Shown here piece after piece: positions 1-8,276 of a DNA stretch of 64,000 nt (within the stretch, counting starts at the first letter, position 1; every line of letters starts with the position of its first letter). Origin of the DNA: Streptomyces sp. SLBN-31 (lineage in GTDB: Bacteria > Actinomycetota > Actinomycetes > Streptomycetales > Streptomycetaceae); NCBI RefSeq assembly GCF_006715395.1, contig NZ_VFNC01000001.1, positions 372,001 to 436,000 on the forward strand, written 5' to 3'. Made by a program: the position numbers and the translations under genes. The notes under the pieces are model-generated. The model saw only the letters and a list, made by a program, of their open reading frames with translations, was not told where the DNA came from and did no database searches.

Positions 1-83
1 GTGGCAGCGCCCGGTGCGTGGGCTCGGCGTGGTCGAGCCGTGGCTGCTCACCCGGCGGGCCCAGGAGACGTAGAGCGCCGCCG

Positions 84-1121
84 TCAGTGCCCGAGCGGGC
101 CGACGCACAGGCCGACGACCGGCACGCACAGACCGGGCTCGCCCGGCTGCGGAGCGGGGGACGACGGTGACGTGCCGTGGCCCGGGTGCGGGGCGGCCGG
201 CGTGGTCGCGGGCGGGCGGGGCGCCGCCGTCGAGGGTGCGGGCGTGTTGGGTGCCTCGGGGATGGTGGTCATGTCCGGCGTTGCCGGGGTGCCGGGGGGC
301 GTGGAGGCCCCGGGCGCCGGTGCCGCCGCGCTCGTGACCGGCCCGGAGGCGGGGCTCGGGCCCGACGTCGGGGTCGCGCTCGCACCGCCCATGACCGAGG
401 TCGCCGACGGGCTGACGCCGAGGGCGGCGGGGAGGGTGGCCGCCGCGTTCGTCGCCCCGCCGCTGACCCCGCCGCCGACATCCTCCCGGGGCTCCGCCTC
501 CGTGGTCCCGGGCACACCGCTGCCGGGCCCGGGGACCATGCGGACCAGGCTGAGCGCTCCGGCGGCCAGAGCCAGCCCGCCGACGGCGAACAGCACCTTG
601 CGGGGCCGGGGCCGGCGGTGCCGCCCCCGCACACAGGCACCGAAGAGGCGGGGGCCGGGGAGCACAGGCGGTACGTCCTGGACGCAGACACCCCCGGGCG
701 CCGCGCCCCGAACCCGGGCCGACACGGCCGCACCCTCGGCGCGCGCGGGTGTCGCGTTGTCGGCCTGTGCGGGGTGGCCGGCGTTGTCGGGTGGTGCGGG
801 TCGGTTTCGGGTGGGGGCCGGTGGTAGGGGCGTGCGCCGGGTGCCCGTGGGTCTCGTGTTCTCGGCCTGTGCGGGGTGGCCGGGGTCGGCGGGTGGTGCG
901 GGTCGGTTTCGGGTGGGGGGCGGCGGTAAGGGCGTGCGTTCGGCGGCTGCTGGTGCCGTGCGCCTGGGCTGTACGGGGTGGGGGGCGTCGACGACCGGCG
1001 CGGCGGGGCGGTCGGCGGTGAGGGCTTCCGGAGGGCGGCGGTCGGGAGGGTGCGACGCGGCCTCGCGCTCCGCCGCGCGTGCCCCCTCCGGCCTGGTCGG
1101 CGTCTGCGTCGTCTTCGTCAT
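84..1121 (-). CDS. Proline-rich single-pass membrane protein, function unknown
   Basis: Predicted 345-residue protein. The ATG start is preceded at good distance by a GGGAGGGA ribosome site. Residues 1-170 are Pro/Arg/Ala-rich and probably disordered; within them a unit of 34 residues (102 bp) containing RNRPAPP and GHPAQA occurs twice in tandem at about residues 62-128. One hydrophobic helix lies at about 175-197 after a basic stretch, so the proline-rich part is probably cytoplasmic. The outer tail of about 150 residues is rich in Ala, Pro, Ser and Thr and ends with two cysteines. No catalytic domain is visible. It is divergent from the crotonase gene. The membrane topology is inferred from charge. 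Homologues of this kind are usually annotated only as membrane proteins. Confidence 0.75.
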   Translation of the reverse strand: MTKTTQTPTRPEGARAAEREAASHPPDRRPPEALTADRPAAPVVDAPHPVQPRRTAPAAAERTPLPPPPTRNRPAPPADPGHPAQAENTRPTGTRRTPLPPAPTRNRPAPPDNAGHPAQADNATPARAEGAAVSARVRGAAPGGVCVQDVPPVLPGPRLFGACVRGRHRRPRPRKVLFAVGGLALAAGALSLVRMVPGPGSGVPGTTEAEPREDVGGGVSGGATNAAATLPAALGVSPSATSVMGGASATPTSGPSPASGPVTSAAAPAPGASTPPGTPATPDMTTIPEAPNTPAPSTAAPRPPATTPAAPHPGHGTSPSSPAPQPGEPGLCVPVVGLCVGPLGH

Positions 1122-1352
1122 CCCGGTCCCTCCCCGCTCGCGCGTGCCCCCTGTGCGCCGTGGCGGACGCACGTTATGCGCTCTCGTGGGCGGTGGGAGG
1201 GGAGTTGGGCGGGATGTCACTCGAACGGGGTCTCGGAGCGAGGTCGGGGGAACGGGCGCCCCCGGCCGGCGCCGTCCGCTCTTTCGCCCGGCGCGGACGT
1301 CCTGCGATGATCGGGCCGAGCAATTGTTAACCCGCGTTAACCGGAGGGTGTC

Positions 1353-2153
1353 ATGAGCGAGGAGCGGTTCGGGGAGTTCGTGGTCGTACGGCGGCACGGG
1401 GACGGGCATGTCGCGGAGCTCGCCCTCGACCGGCCGAAGGCCATGAACGCCGTGTCGACCGAGATGGCCCGGTCCGTCGCGGCGGCGTGCGCCGCGCTGG
1501 GGGCCGACCGGGACGTGCGGGTCGTCGTGGTGACCTCCACGCACGAGCGCGCCTTCTGCGTCGGCGCCGACCTGAAGGAGCGCAACTCCTTCACCGACGC
1601 CGACCTGGTGCGCCAACGGCCCGTCGCGCGCGCCGCCTACACCGGCGTACTGGAGCTGCCTGTGCCGACGATCGCCGCCGTGCACGGCTTCGCCCTCGGC
1701 GGCGGGTTCGAGCTCGCCCTGTCGTGCGACCTGATCGTGGCCGACCGTACGGCGGTGGTGGGGCTGCCGGAGGTCTCGGTGGGGGTCATCCCGGGCGGCG
1801 GCGGGACCCAGCTGCTGCCGCGCCGGGTCGGTGCCGCGCGGGCCGCCGAGCTCATCTTCACCGCACGGCGCCTGGAGGCGGCGGAGGCGGCGGAGCTGGG
1901 GCTCCTGGACCGGCTGGTGGAGGAGGGGCGGGACACCGAGGAGGCGCTCGCCCTTGCCTCCCGCATCGCCGCGAACTCGCCGGTCGGCCTGCGTGCCGCC
2001 AAGCGCGCCCTGCGCCTCGGCCACGGCCTGGATCTGCGGGCCGGCCTGGAGGTCGAGGACGCCGCGTGGCGCTCGGTGGCCTTCTCCGGAGACCGGGCGG
2101 AGGGTGTGGCGGCGTTCAACGAGAAGCGGAAGCCACAGTGGCCGGGGGAGTGA
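1353..2153 (+). CDS. Enoyl-CoA hydratase/isomerase family protein (crotonase)
   Basis: 266 residues, full length for a crotonase. A GGAGGG ribosome site sits just before ATG. The family hydrates 2-trans-enoyl-CoA or isomerises related thioesters in fatty-acid and amino-acid breakdown in the cytoplasm. The oxyanion-hole loop FCVGADLKER is at 68-77 and the second loop GFALGGGFELALSCD at 112-126. Both glutamates used by true hydratases are present: E120 in GGGFEL and E140 in LPEV, so hydratase activity is more likely than a pure isomerase or hydrolase role. The C-terminal part carries the SPVGLRAAKRAL helix typical of the family. It lies alone between divergent and downstream genes; the exact acyl substrate cannot be told from sequence. 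Confidence 0.93.
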   Translation: MSEERFGEFVVVRRHGDGHVAELALDRPKAMNAVSTEMARSVAAACAALGADRDVRVVVVTSTHERAFCVGADLKERNSFTDADLVRQRPVARAAYTGVLELPVPTIAAVHGFALGGGFELALSCDLIVADRTAVVGLPEVSVGVIPGGGGTQLLPRRVGAARAAELIFTARRLEAAEAAELGLLDRLVEEGRDTEEALALASRIAANSPVGLRAAKRALRLGHGLDLRAGLEVEDAAWRSVAFSGDRAEGVAAFNEKRKPQWPGE

Positions 2154-2243
2154 GCACGGGCCGGGGGCGGACACACGGGGGGTCGGTCACCCTCACGCCG
2201 CGCCAACGGAACGAAACCCTCCAAACCTCCCTAACCTGGATTA

Positions 2244-3392
2244 ATGGGTGAGGACAAGCGGCTCGCAGCCGTCGTCGCGTTGGCTCAGGGCATGGCTGCG
2301 GCCCACGGTGCCCGCGGTGCGTGGCGTGCGGCGGCCACCGGTGCCTGCCGGGCGCTGGGCGGCAGCTTCGCCGCGCTGTCGGTGTGGGAGCGGGAACTGG
2401 GGCGGCTGAAGGTCCTCGTCAATGTGGGGGAGCGGGCCGCGGGGGAGGACGAGTTCCCGGAGGACGAGTCGTATCCGGTGCACCAGTTCCCCGAGATCAC
2501 CGAGTTCCTGCACGAGCGGTGGGCCGGGGGCGGTGAGCCCAACGCGTGGGTGGAGACGGCGGAGGGGCCCGCGGCCGGACGCCGGCCGGGGTACGTCCAC
2601 CAGCGGGTCGCCGCGCTGCGCCGCAGGGGGCGGGGCTGCTGCGTCGTCGCGCCGATCGTGCTGAACGGTCGGGCCTGGGGCGAGCTGTATGTCGCCCGGC
2701 GCTCCGGGGTGCCGGTCTTCGAGCGGGCCGACGCGGACTTCGCCACCGTGCTGGCCGCGGTCGTCGCCGCCGGGATCGCCCAGGCGGAGCGGCTGGAGGA
2801 GGTACGGCGGCTCGCCTACACCGATGCCCTGACCGGCCTCGCCAACCGCCGTGCCGTCGACGCGCGACTGGACGAGGCCGTCGAGCGGCACCGCGCGGAC
2901 GGGACCGTGGTCAGCCTCGTGGTCTGCGATCTGAACGGGCTCAAGCGGGTCAACGACACCCGGGGGCACGCCGTCGGCGACCGCCTCCTCGAACGCTTCG
3001 GCTCCGTGCTCTCCCTGTGCGGCGCCATGCTGCCGGGCGCGCTCGCCGCGAGGCTCGGCGGTGACGAGTTCTGTCTGCTGGCCGTCGGGCCGTCCGCCGA
3101 CGAGGTGGTCAAGGCGGCCGACGAGCTGTGCCGTCGCGCCGCCGAGCTGGAGCTGGGGGAGGGGGTGGCGTGCGGGGTCGCCTCGACGCAGGACCCGATC
3201 GGTCCGGTCCGTTCTGCCCGCCGCCTGTTCCGCCTCGCGGACGCCGCGCAGTACCGCGCGAAGGCGCTCCGCGCGGGGCAGCCGGTGGTGGCCGGCCGGG
3301 ATGGCCCCGACGACCCCGTCGTACGGCTCGCGGACGAGCCCTCACCGGCCCTTCCCGCCGAACGGCGCCGGTTCCGGGGGCGCCAGGTCTGA
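2244..3392 (+). CDS. cdgE: GAF-GGDEF diguanylate cyclase
   Basis: 382 residues. A GAF-like sensor domain covers about 10-185, followed by a linker helix and a GGDEF domain (about 190-350) that makes cyclic di-GMP from two GTP. The signature GGDEF is intact at 272-276, and DALTGLANRR marks the start of the domain. The residues five to nine before the signature read LPGA, so the usual RxxD inhibitory I-site is missing and product feedback at that site is not expected. There are no membrane helices, so it is a soluble enzyme. No clear ribosome site precedes ATG. In Streptomyces cyclic di-GMP controls development through BldD. The domain order and position next to hutH match the protein called CdgE; that symbol rests on memory of the locus, not on a search. 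Confidence 0.9.
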   Translation: MGEDKRLAAVVALAQGMAAAHGARGAWRAAATGACRALGGSFAALSVWERELGRLKVLVNVGERAAGEDEFPEDESYPVHQFPEITEFLHERWAGGGEPNAWVETAEGPAAGRRPGYVHQRVAALRRRGRGCCVVAPIVLNGRAWGELYVARRSGVPVFERADADFATVLAAVVAAGIAQAERLEEVRRLAYTDALTGLANRRAVDARLDEAVERHRADGTVVSLVVCDLNGLKRVNDTRGHAVGDRLLERFGSVLSLCGAMLPGALAARLGGDEFCLLAVGPSADEVVKAADELCRRAAELELGEGVACGVASTQDPIGPVRSARRLFRLADAAQYRAKALRAGQPVVAGRDGPDDPVVRLADEPSPALPAERRRFRGRQV

Positions 3393-3476
3393 AGTCCCGG
3401 GGGCCGGACTTCCTGTAAGGGTCGTACCCGTCACCCAGTAGTGACATCCTCGTCTTCACTGCGTACGCTCCTGAAT

Positions 3477-5021
3477 ATGGATATGCACACTGTGGTGGTG
3501 GGGACGTCCGGGGTGACCGCGTCCGACGTTCTCGCCGTGGCGCGTGGCGGTGCCCGGGTCGAGCTGTCGGCGGAGGCGGTGGCGGCCCTCGCCGCCGCCC
3601 GAGAGATCGTGGACGCCCTGGCGGCCAAGCCCGAGCCCGTCTACGGCGTCAGCACCGGCTTCGGTGCCCTGGCGACCCGGCACATCAGCCAGGAGCTGCG
3701 CGCCCAGCTGCAGCGCAACATCGTCCGCTCGCACGCCGCCGGCCTGGGGCCGAAGGTCGAGCGCGAGGTCGTACGGGCGCTGATGTTCCTGCGGCTGAAG
3801 ACCGTCTGCTCGGGGCACACCGGAGTGCGGCCGGAGGTCGCGCAGACCATGGCCGACGTGCTCAACGCCGGGATCACGCCCGTCGTCCACGAGTACGGTT
3901 CGCTCGGCTGCTCCGGCGACCTGGCCCCGCTGTCCCACTGCGCCCTCACGCTGATGGGCGAGGGGGAGGCCGAGGGCCCCGACGGCGTCGTCCGGCCCGC
4001 CGGCGAGCTCCTCGCCGAGCACGGCATCACGCCCGTCGAGCTGCGCGAGAAGGAGGGCCTCGCCCTCCTCAACGGCACCGACGGCATGCTCGGCATGCTG
4101 GTCATGGCCCTCGCCGACCTCGACATGCTCTACAAGTCGGCCGACATCACCGCCGCCCTCTCGCTGGAGGCGCTCCTCGGCACCGACAAGGTCCTCGCCC
4201 CCGAACTGCACGCCATCCGCCCGCACCCGGGGCAGGGCGCCAGCGCCGCGAACATGCTCGCCGTGCTGAAGGGTTCGGGCCTGACCGGTCACCACCAGGA
4301 CGACGCCCCGCGCGTCCAGGACGCCTACTCGGTGCGCTGCGCCCCCCAGGTCGCCGGCGCCGGACGGGACACCATGGCGCACGCCCGGCTCGTCGCCGAG
4401 CGGGAGCTGGCCTCCGCCGTCGACAACCCCGTCGTCCTGCCCGACGGCCGGGTCGAGTCCAACGGCAACTTCCACGGCGCACCGGTGGCCTACGTCCTGG
4501 ACTTCCTCGCCATCGCCGCCGCGGACCTGGCCTCCATCGCCGAGCGCCGCACCGACCGGCTGCTGGACAAGAACCGCAGCCACGGCCTGCCGCCGTTCCT
4601 GGCCGACGACCCCGGCGTCGACTCCGGGCTCATGATCGCCCAGTACACGCAGGCCGCCCTGGTGAGCGAGATGAAGCGGCTCGCCGTGCCGGCCTCCGCC
4701 GACTCCATCCCGTCCTCCGCGATGCAGGAGGACCACGTCTCCATGGGCTGGTCGGCCGCGCGCAAGCTGCGCACCGCCGTCGGCAACCTCGCGCGCGTCG
4801 TCGCGATCGAGCTGTACGCCGCCTCCCGTGCCATCGAGCTGAGGGACGGGCTGACCCCGGCACCCGCCTCGCGGGCTGCCATCGACGCCGCGCGGGCCGC
4901 GGGGGTCGGCGGTCCCGGGCCGGACCGGTTCCTGGCGCCCGACCTGGCCGCGGCGGACGCCTTCGTGCGGGACGGGAAGCTGCTTGCCGCGGTGGAGAAG
5001 GTCACCGGGCCGCTGCAGTGA
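3477..5021 (+). CDS. hutH: Histidine ammonia-lyase
   Basis: Removes ammonia from L-histidine to give urocanate, the first step of histidine use. 514 residues if started at the ATG of MDMHTVVV; upstream in-frame GTG at 3441 would add twelve residues with no family similarity. The MIO prosthetic group forms from the triad in SLGCSGDLAPLSH, which here is Cys-Ser-Gly rather than the common Ala-Ser-Gly. Other family hallmarks are YGVSTGFG near the N-terminus, NGTDGMLGM, QDAYSVRCAPQ and GNFHGAP. The other hut genes are not adjacent, as is usual in Streptomyces where the pathway is scattered. A strong hairpin at 5027-5052 ends the unit. Assignment is near certain. Confidence 0.98.
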   Translation: MDMHTVVVGTSGVTASDVLAVARGGARVELSAEAVAALAAAREIVDALAAKPEPVYGVSTGFGALATRHISQELRAQLQRNIVRSHAAGLGPKVEREVVRALMFLRLKTVCSGHTGVRPEVAQTMADVLNAGITPVVHEYGSLGCSGDLAPLSHCALTLMGEGEAEGPDGVVRPAGELLAEHGITPVELREKEGLALLNGTDGMLGMLVMALADLDMLYKSADITAALSLEALLGTDKVLAPELHAIRPHPGQGASAANMLAVLKGSGLTGHHQDDAPRVQDAYSVRCAPQVAGAGRDTMAHARLVAERELASAVDNPVVLPDGRVESNGNFHGAPVAYVLDFLAIAAADLASIAERRTDRLLDKNRSHGLPPFLADDPGVDSGLMIAQYTQAALVSEMKRLAVPASADSIPSSAMQEDHVSMGWSAARKLRTAVGNLARVVAIELYAASRAIELRDGLTPAPASRAAIDAARAAGVGGPGPDRFLAPDLAAADAFVRDGKLLAAVEKVTGPLQ

Positions 5022-5026
5022 GCGGT

Positions 5027-5052
5027 CGGGGCCCCGCAGCGGCGGGGCCCCG
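5027..5052. terminator. Bidirectional terminator hairpin between hutH and the lipoprotein gene
   Basis: Perfect 11-bp arms, cggggccccgc at 5027-5037 and its complement at 5042-5052, around an AGCG loop. It lies six bases after the hutH stop and six before the stop of the convergent lipoprotein gene, so it can serve both. No T-run, as is common in Streptomyces. Confidence 0.85.
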
Positions 5053-5057
5053 GTCCG

Positions 5058-5858
5058 TCACTTGAGCTTGGCCGCCTGGGCCTTGATCACCTCGGCGGGG
5101 ATCGAGTACTCGCTCTTCTCGCCGGCCAGCGCGGCCAGGCTGATCGAGTAGTACGTGGCGATCGTGGAGCCGTGCCGCACGACCTCGCCGTGCACGGTCT
5201 GCGTGTCGCCCTCGACCTTGCCGCTCACCTCGAACGCCACCGACTTCTCGCCGGTGCCCGAGGACTTCTCCGCGACGACCTTCGTGAACTTCTGCGTGTC
5301 CTGGCCCTGCGCCGCGATCGTGAACCCGCCCGCGCAACCGGCGACCGCGTCCGAGACGGACTTCATCGTCTTCTCGGCACCCGCGCCGTCGTACGAGGAC
5401 AGGGAGACGATCGTCATCGTCGAGCCCATGATGTCCTGCAGGCTCTTCTCCAGGTCCTCGAGGCTCTCGTCGGAGGTGCTCGTGGAGGAGGGCTTCTCGC
5501 TCTTCTGCGTCACCATGCGGTTGACGTAGGCGTTCTCGTCGTCGCCCGGTGCGAAGCCGGTGAGGACGTAGGCGAGGGGCGCGCATTCGGCGTCGGTGAC
5601 CGTGACCTGGTCCTTGGAGGCGGCGAACTTCCCGCCCGTGTCGGCGGACTTGACGTCGTATCCGTCGAGGTCCTGCGCGGTGACGATGAGCTTCTTCAGC
5701 TCGGTCGCGGTGTACGCCTTCGCGGCGGCGGTGGACGGGGAACCCTCGGCGTCCGAGGAACCGGAACCGGAATCCCCGCCGCAACCCGTGACAAGGGCGA
5801 GCGACAGCGCGCTCACGGTGACCGTGGCGGCCATGCGCACGCCCGATGATCTCTTCAT
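5058..5858 (-). CDS. Secreted lipoprotein of unknown function
   Basis: 266 residues from the ATG of MKRSSGVRM; a GTG seven codons upstream is possible but would put non-typical residues ahead of the basic n-region. A type II signal peptide ends in the lipobox LVTGCGG, so the mature protein starts with a lipid-modified cysteine and sits on the outer face of the membrane. A Ser/Gly/Ala linker follows, then a single domain of about 200 residues with one conserved Cys pair candidate (AECAPL and AGCAGG). The fold resembles the extracellular sensor-like domains found in many actinobacterial lipoproteins, but I cannot name a ligand. It shares a hairpin terminator with hutH on its 3' side. Confidence 0.85.
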   Translation of the reverse strand: MKRSSGVRMAATVTVSALSLALVTGCGGDSGSGSSDAEGSPSTAAAKAYTATELKKLIVTAQDLDGYDVKSADTGGKFAASKDQVTVTDAECAPLAYVLTGFAPGDDENAYVNRMVTQKSEKPSSTSTSDESLEDLEKSLQDIMGSTMTIVSLSSYDGAGAEKTMKSVSDAVAGCAGGFTIAAQGQDTQKFTKVVAEKSSGTGEKSVAFEVSGKVEGDTQTVHGEVVRHGSTIATYYSISLAALAGEKSEYSIPAEVIKAQAAKLK

Positions 5859-5900
5859 GATCCGGACTATGAAGCCCACACCAAGGAAGAGTCAAGCGAG

Positions 5901-6215
5901 TTAAAAGCCGAGGCGTTCCCGGCGGACCGAGTAGACGACGAAACCGGCACCCAGCGTGAGGAAGAACGTTCCGCCCACGACGTACGGAGTGGTGTCGATG
6001 CTGCCGGTGTCGGCGAGCTGGGTGTCGTCCGCGGACGTGGCGGTCTCGCTCTCGCCGAGTTGTGACGTGGCCCTGGCCTGCGTCGTCGTCACCGTCGAGG
6101 GCTGGGTTCTCTCCGGTCCGGCCTGGGAGGCGTTGGCGGACGGGACGAACCACAGGGCCGCCAGCAGGGTGCCTGCGGCGGTGGCTGTCAGCAACGGACG
6201 GCGAGCGGATGACAC
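5901..6215 (-). CDS. Small cell-wall protein with LAxTG sortase signal
   Basis: 104 residues. The GTG start is preceded by AAGGGG. A Sec signal peptide (RRPLLTATAAGTLLAALW, cleavage near SANAS) is followed by a short Thr/Ser/Gln-rich segment and then a complete sortase sorting signal: LADTG, a hydrophobic stretch and the basic tail RRERLGF. Streptomyces class E sortases cut LAxTG motifs, the best known substrates being the long chaplins. With only about 45 mature residues before the motif, the protein may act as a small anchored stalk or be a minor wall protein. It is oriented with, and just upstream of, the lipoprotein gene, with 42 bases between. Function beyond wall anchoring is unknown. 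Confidence 0.85.
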   Translation of the reverse strand: MSSARRPLLTATAAGTLLAALWFVPSANASQAGPERTQPSTVTTTQARATSQLGESETATSADDTQLADTGSIDTTPYVVGGTFFLTLGAGFVVYSVRRERLGF

Positions 6216-6324
6216 GGAATATCGATCCCCTTGTGGCGCTGGCGAATTGGCCGTGTGGAGCGATGTTAGTGAAAGGCGCGGGTCACGGGAAAGTCACGGG
6301 AGGTTTGAGTCGTACGCTCGCGCC

Positions 6325-6669
6325 ATGAGCACTGAAGAGACATCACGTTTTGTCCGCCTTCGGGTGGAACTCGTCCTTGAGATCGGCGACGCCGAGAGCG
6401 TCACCAAGGCCGCGTTGCAGCGGATCGCCGGCGAGAACGAGATGCCCGACGACGAACGCGCGCACGCCGAGGGCGCTGTGACGGAAGACACCGCGGAGGC
6501 GCTCGCCTATCTCGTCGATCCGTTCGACCTGGTCAACGCCGTGCCCGGGGTGGAACTCGCGCAGGCCTCCTGGTCCAGCGAGGCCATCGACTACGACCCC
6601 GATTCGCCGGACTGGGACCTCGACGAGGATGATGTGGACGAGGATGACGAGGAGGACGGCGTCGGCTGA
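6325..6669 (+). CDS. Small acidic conserved protein, function unknown
   Basis: 114 residues from the ATG of MSTEETSRFV; upstream in-frame starts would run back across the divergent wall-protein gene. The N-terminal 85 residues look folded (FVRLRVELVLEIGDAESV), while the last 25 are almost entirely Asp and Glu. There is no signal peptide or membrane helix, so it is a cytoplasmic protein. No known motif is recognised. An acidic tail of this kind can bind basic proteins, metal ions or nothing in particular; no function is assigned. It is followed by a strong hairpin terminator at 6688-6715 and appears to be a single-gene unit. Confidence 0.8.
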   Translation: MSTEETSRFVRLRVELVLEIGDAESVTKAALQRIAGENEMPDDERAHAEGAVTEDTAEALAYLVDPFDLVNAVPGVELAQASWSSEAIDYDPDSPDWDLDEDDVDEDDEEDGVG

Positions 6670-6687
6670 ACCGCCTGGGCGAACGGG

Positions 6688-6715
6688 ACCCCGGTCGGCG
6701 AGCGCCGTCCGGGGT
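6688..6715 (+). terminator. Terminator hairpin after the acidic protein gene
   Basis: Arms accccgg and cggcg pair with cgccg and ccggggt around a two-base loop with a single T/T mismatch, 18 bases after the stop codon, followed by TTCGTCTT. Confidence 0.8.
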
Positions 6716-6889
6716 TTCGTCTTCCCGCCCCGCTGGACGTGGCGTGCCCCACACATCCCAGGCATGTGGAACGGGAGCGACCGGTCGTAGCGTTGATGTT
6801 CGTTGACGGCTGAAGTTCTGGGTTGAGGGGCCCGTCAACGGGGACTCTCGGGGTTCTGGGGAAAATCGGCGACGATGGAGAAGCGTGTG

Positions 6890-8140
6890 ATGACGAACAG
6901 TAAGCGGCGCAGGGGCCTGACGGTCGCGTCCGCACTGCTCGGCGGGGTTCTGGTGCTCTCGGCCTGTTCCGGCGGCGATGACAGCGCCTCCGGCGGCAAG
7001 AGCAAGGACACCTCGCAGGCCAAGGCCGACGAGGCGGCCGCCAAGAAGACCTCCGAGGCCGACATCAAGATCACGCCCAAGGACGGCTCGGACAACGCCT
7101 CCATCAACAACTCCGCCGCCGTCACGGTCAGCAAGGGCACGCTCACGAACGTGACCATGACGACCGCGAACGGCACCGCGGTCCCCGGCACCCTGTCCGC
7201 CGACAAGACCAGCTGGAAGCCCAACGGCCAGTTGGAGCGCTCGACCACCTACAAGCTGGCGGCCACCGCGAAGGACTCCAAGGGCCTGGAGGCCCACGAG
7301 AACGCCTCCTTCACCACGGTCTCCCCGTCCAACAGCTTCATAGGCAACTTCACGCCGGAGAACGGTTCGACCGTCGGCGTGGGCATGCCGGTGTCGATCA
7401 ACTTCGACAAGGCCATCACCAACAAGGCCGCCGTCCAGAAGGGCATCACGGTCAGCTCCAGCAGCGGCCAGGAGGTCGTCGGGCACTGGTTCGGGGCCAA
7501 CCGCCTCGACTTCCGCCCCGAGACCTACTGGAAGGAGAACTCCACCGTCACGCTGAAGCTCGCCCTCGACGGCGTCGAGGGCGCCCAGGGCGTCTACGGC
7601 GTGCAGCAGAAGACGGTCACCTTCCACATCGGCCGCAACCAGGTCTCCTACGTCGACGCCAAGACCAAGCAGATGAAGGTCACCGAGGACGGAAAGGTCG
7701 TCAAGACCATCCCGATCTCGGCCGGTTCGCCGGAGAACAAGACCTACAACGGCATCATGGTGATGTCCGAGAAGTTCAAGGAGACGCGCATGAACGGCGC
7801 GACCGTGGGCTTCACCGACGACGACGGCAAGGGCGAGTACGACATCAAGGACGTGCCGCACGCCATCCGGCTCACCAACTCCGGCACCTTCCTGCACGGC
7901 AACTACTGGGGCGCGAAGTCCATCTTCGGCTCGGTGAACACCAGCCACGGCTGCGTCGGCCTGTCCGACACCAAGGGCGCCAACGACACCGGCACCGCGG
8001 CCTACTGGATGTACACGCACTCCATCGTCGGTGACGTCGTGGTCATCTCCAACACCGGCGACAAGACGGTGCAGCCGGACAACGGCCTCAACGGCTGGAA
8101 CCTGAGCTGGGCGGACTGGAAGGCCGGTTCGGCCGTCTGA
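6890..8140 (+). CDS. L,D-transpeptidase lipoprotein (YkuD fold)
   Basis: 416 residues. ATG at 6890 is preferred because GGAG lies nine bases upstream; an ATG at 6875 is in frame but lacks such a site. The lipobox LSAC places the lipidated cysteine at residue 26. Two Ig-like domains (about 55-265) precede the YkuD catalytic domain. The active-site motif HGNYWG...SHGC is complete, with the nucleophile at C355 and its partner His at 353. These enzymes make 3-3 crosslinks in peptidoglycan, taking a tetrapeptide stem as donor; Streptomyces walls contain many such links. The architecture matches mycobacterial LdtMt2-type proteins. It acts outside the membrane, tethered by lipid. A perfect 12-bp hairpin follows the stop. 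Confidence 0.95.
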   Translation: MTNSKRRRGLTVASALLGGVLVLSACSGGDDSASGGKSKDTSQAKADEAAAKKTSEADIKITPKDGSDNASINNSAAVTVSKGTLTNVTMTTANGTAVPGTLSADKTSWKPNGQLERSTTYKLAATAKDSKGLEAHENASFTTVSPSNSFIGNFTPENGSTVGVGMPVSINFDKAITNKAAVQKGITVSSSSGQEVVGHWFGANRLDFRPETYWKENSTVTLKLALDGVEGAQGVYGVQQKTVTFHIGRNQVSYVDAKTKQMKVTEDGKVVKTIPISAGSPENKTYNGIMVMSEKFKETRMNGATVGFTDDDGKGEYDIKDVPHAIRLTNSGTFLHGNYWGAKSIFGSVNTSHGCVGLSDTKGANDTGTAAYWMYTHSIVGDVVVISNTGDKTVQPDNGLNGWNLSWADWKAGSAV

Positions 8141-8162
8141 CCCACCAGCACCGCACAGCTTT

Positions 8163-8190
8163 CCGATGCCGCCCTCAGGGGCGGCATCGG
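8163..8190 (+). terminator. Terminator hairpin after the L,D-transpeptidase gene
   Basis: Perfect 12-bp arms (ccgatgccgccc and complement) around a TCAG loop, followed by TGTTT, 22 bases after the stop. Confidence 0.88.
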
Positions 8191-8276
8191 TGTTTCCGGG
8201 CCCGGTCACAGCCTTCTCATGCAGCTCTTATGTCTGCCTTATCCAGTCATCACGCGCCGTCCCTACCTTGCGGCGC

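Noticed and set aside
1..83. Possible gene end or start at the left window edge
   Set aside because: Too short to judge; a GTG on the minus strand near 52 has no clear ribosome site.
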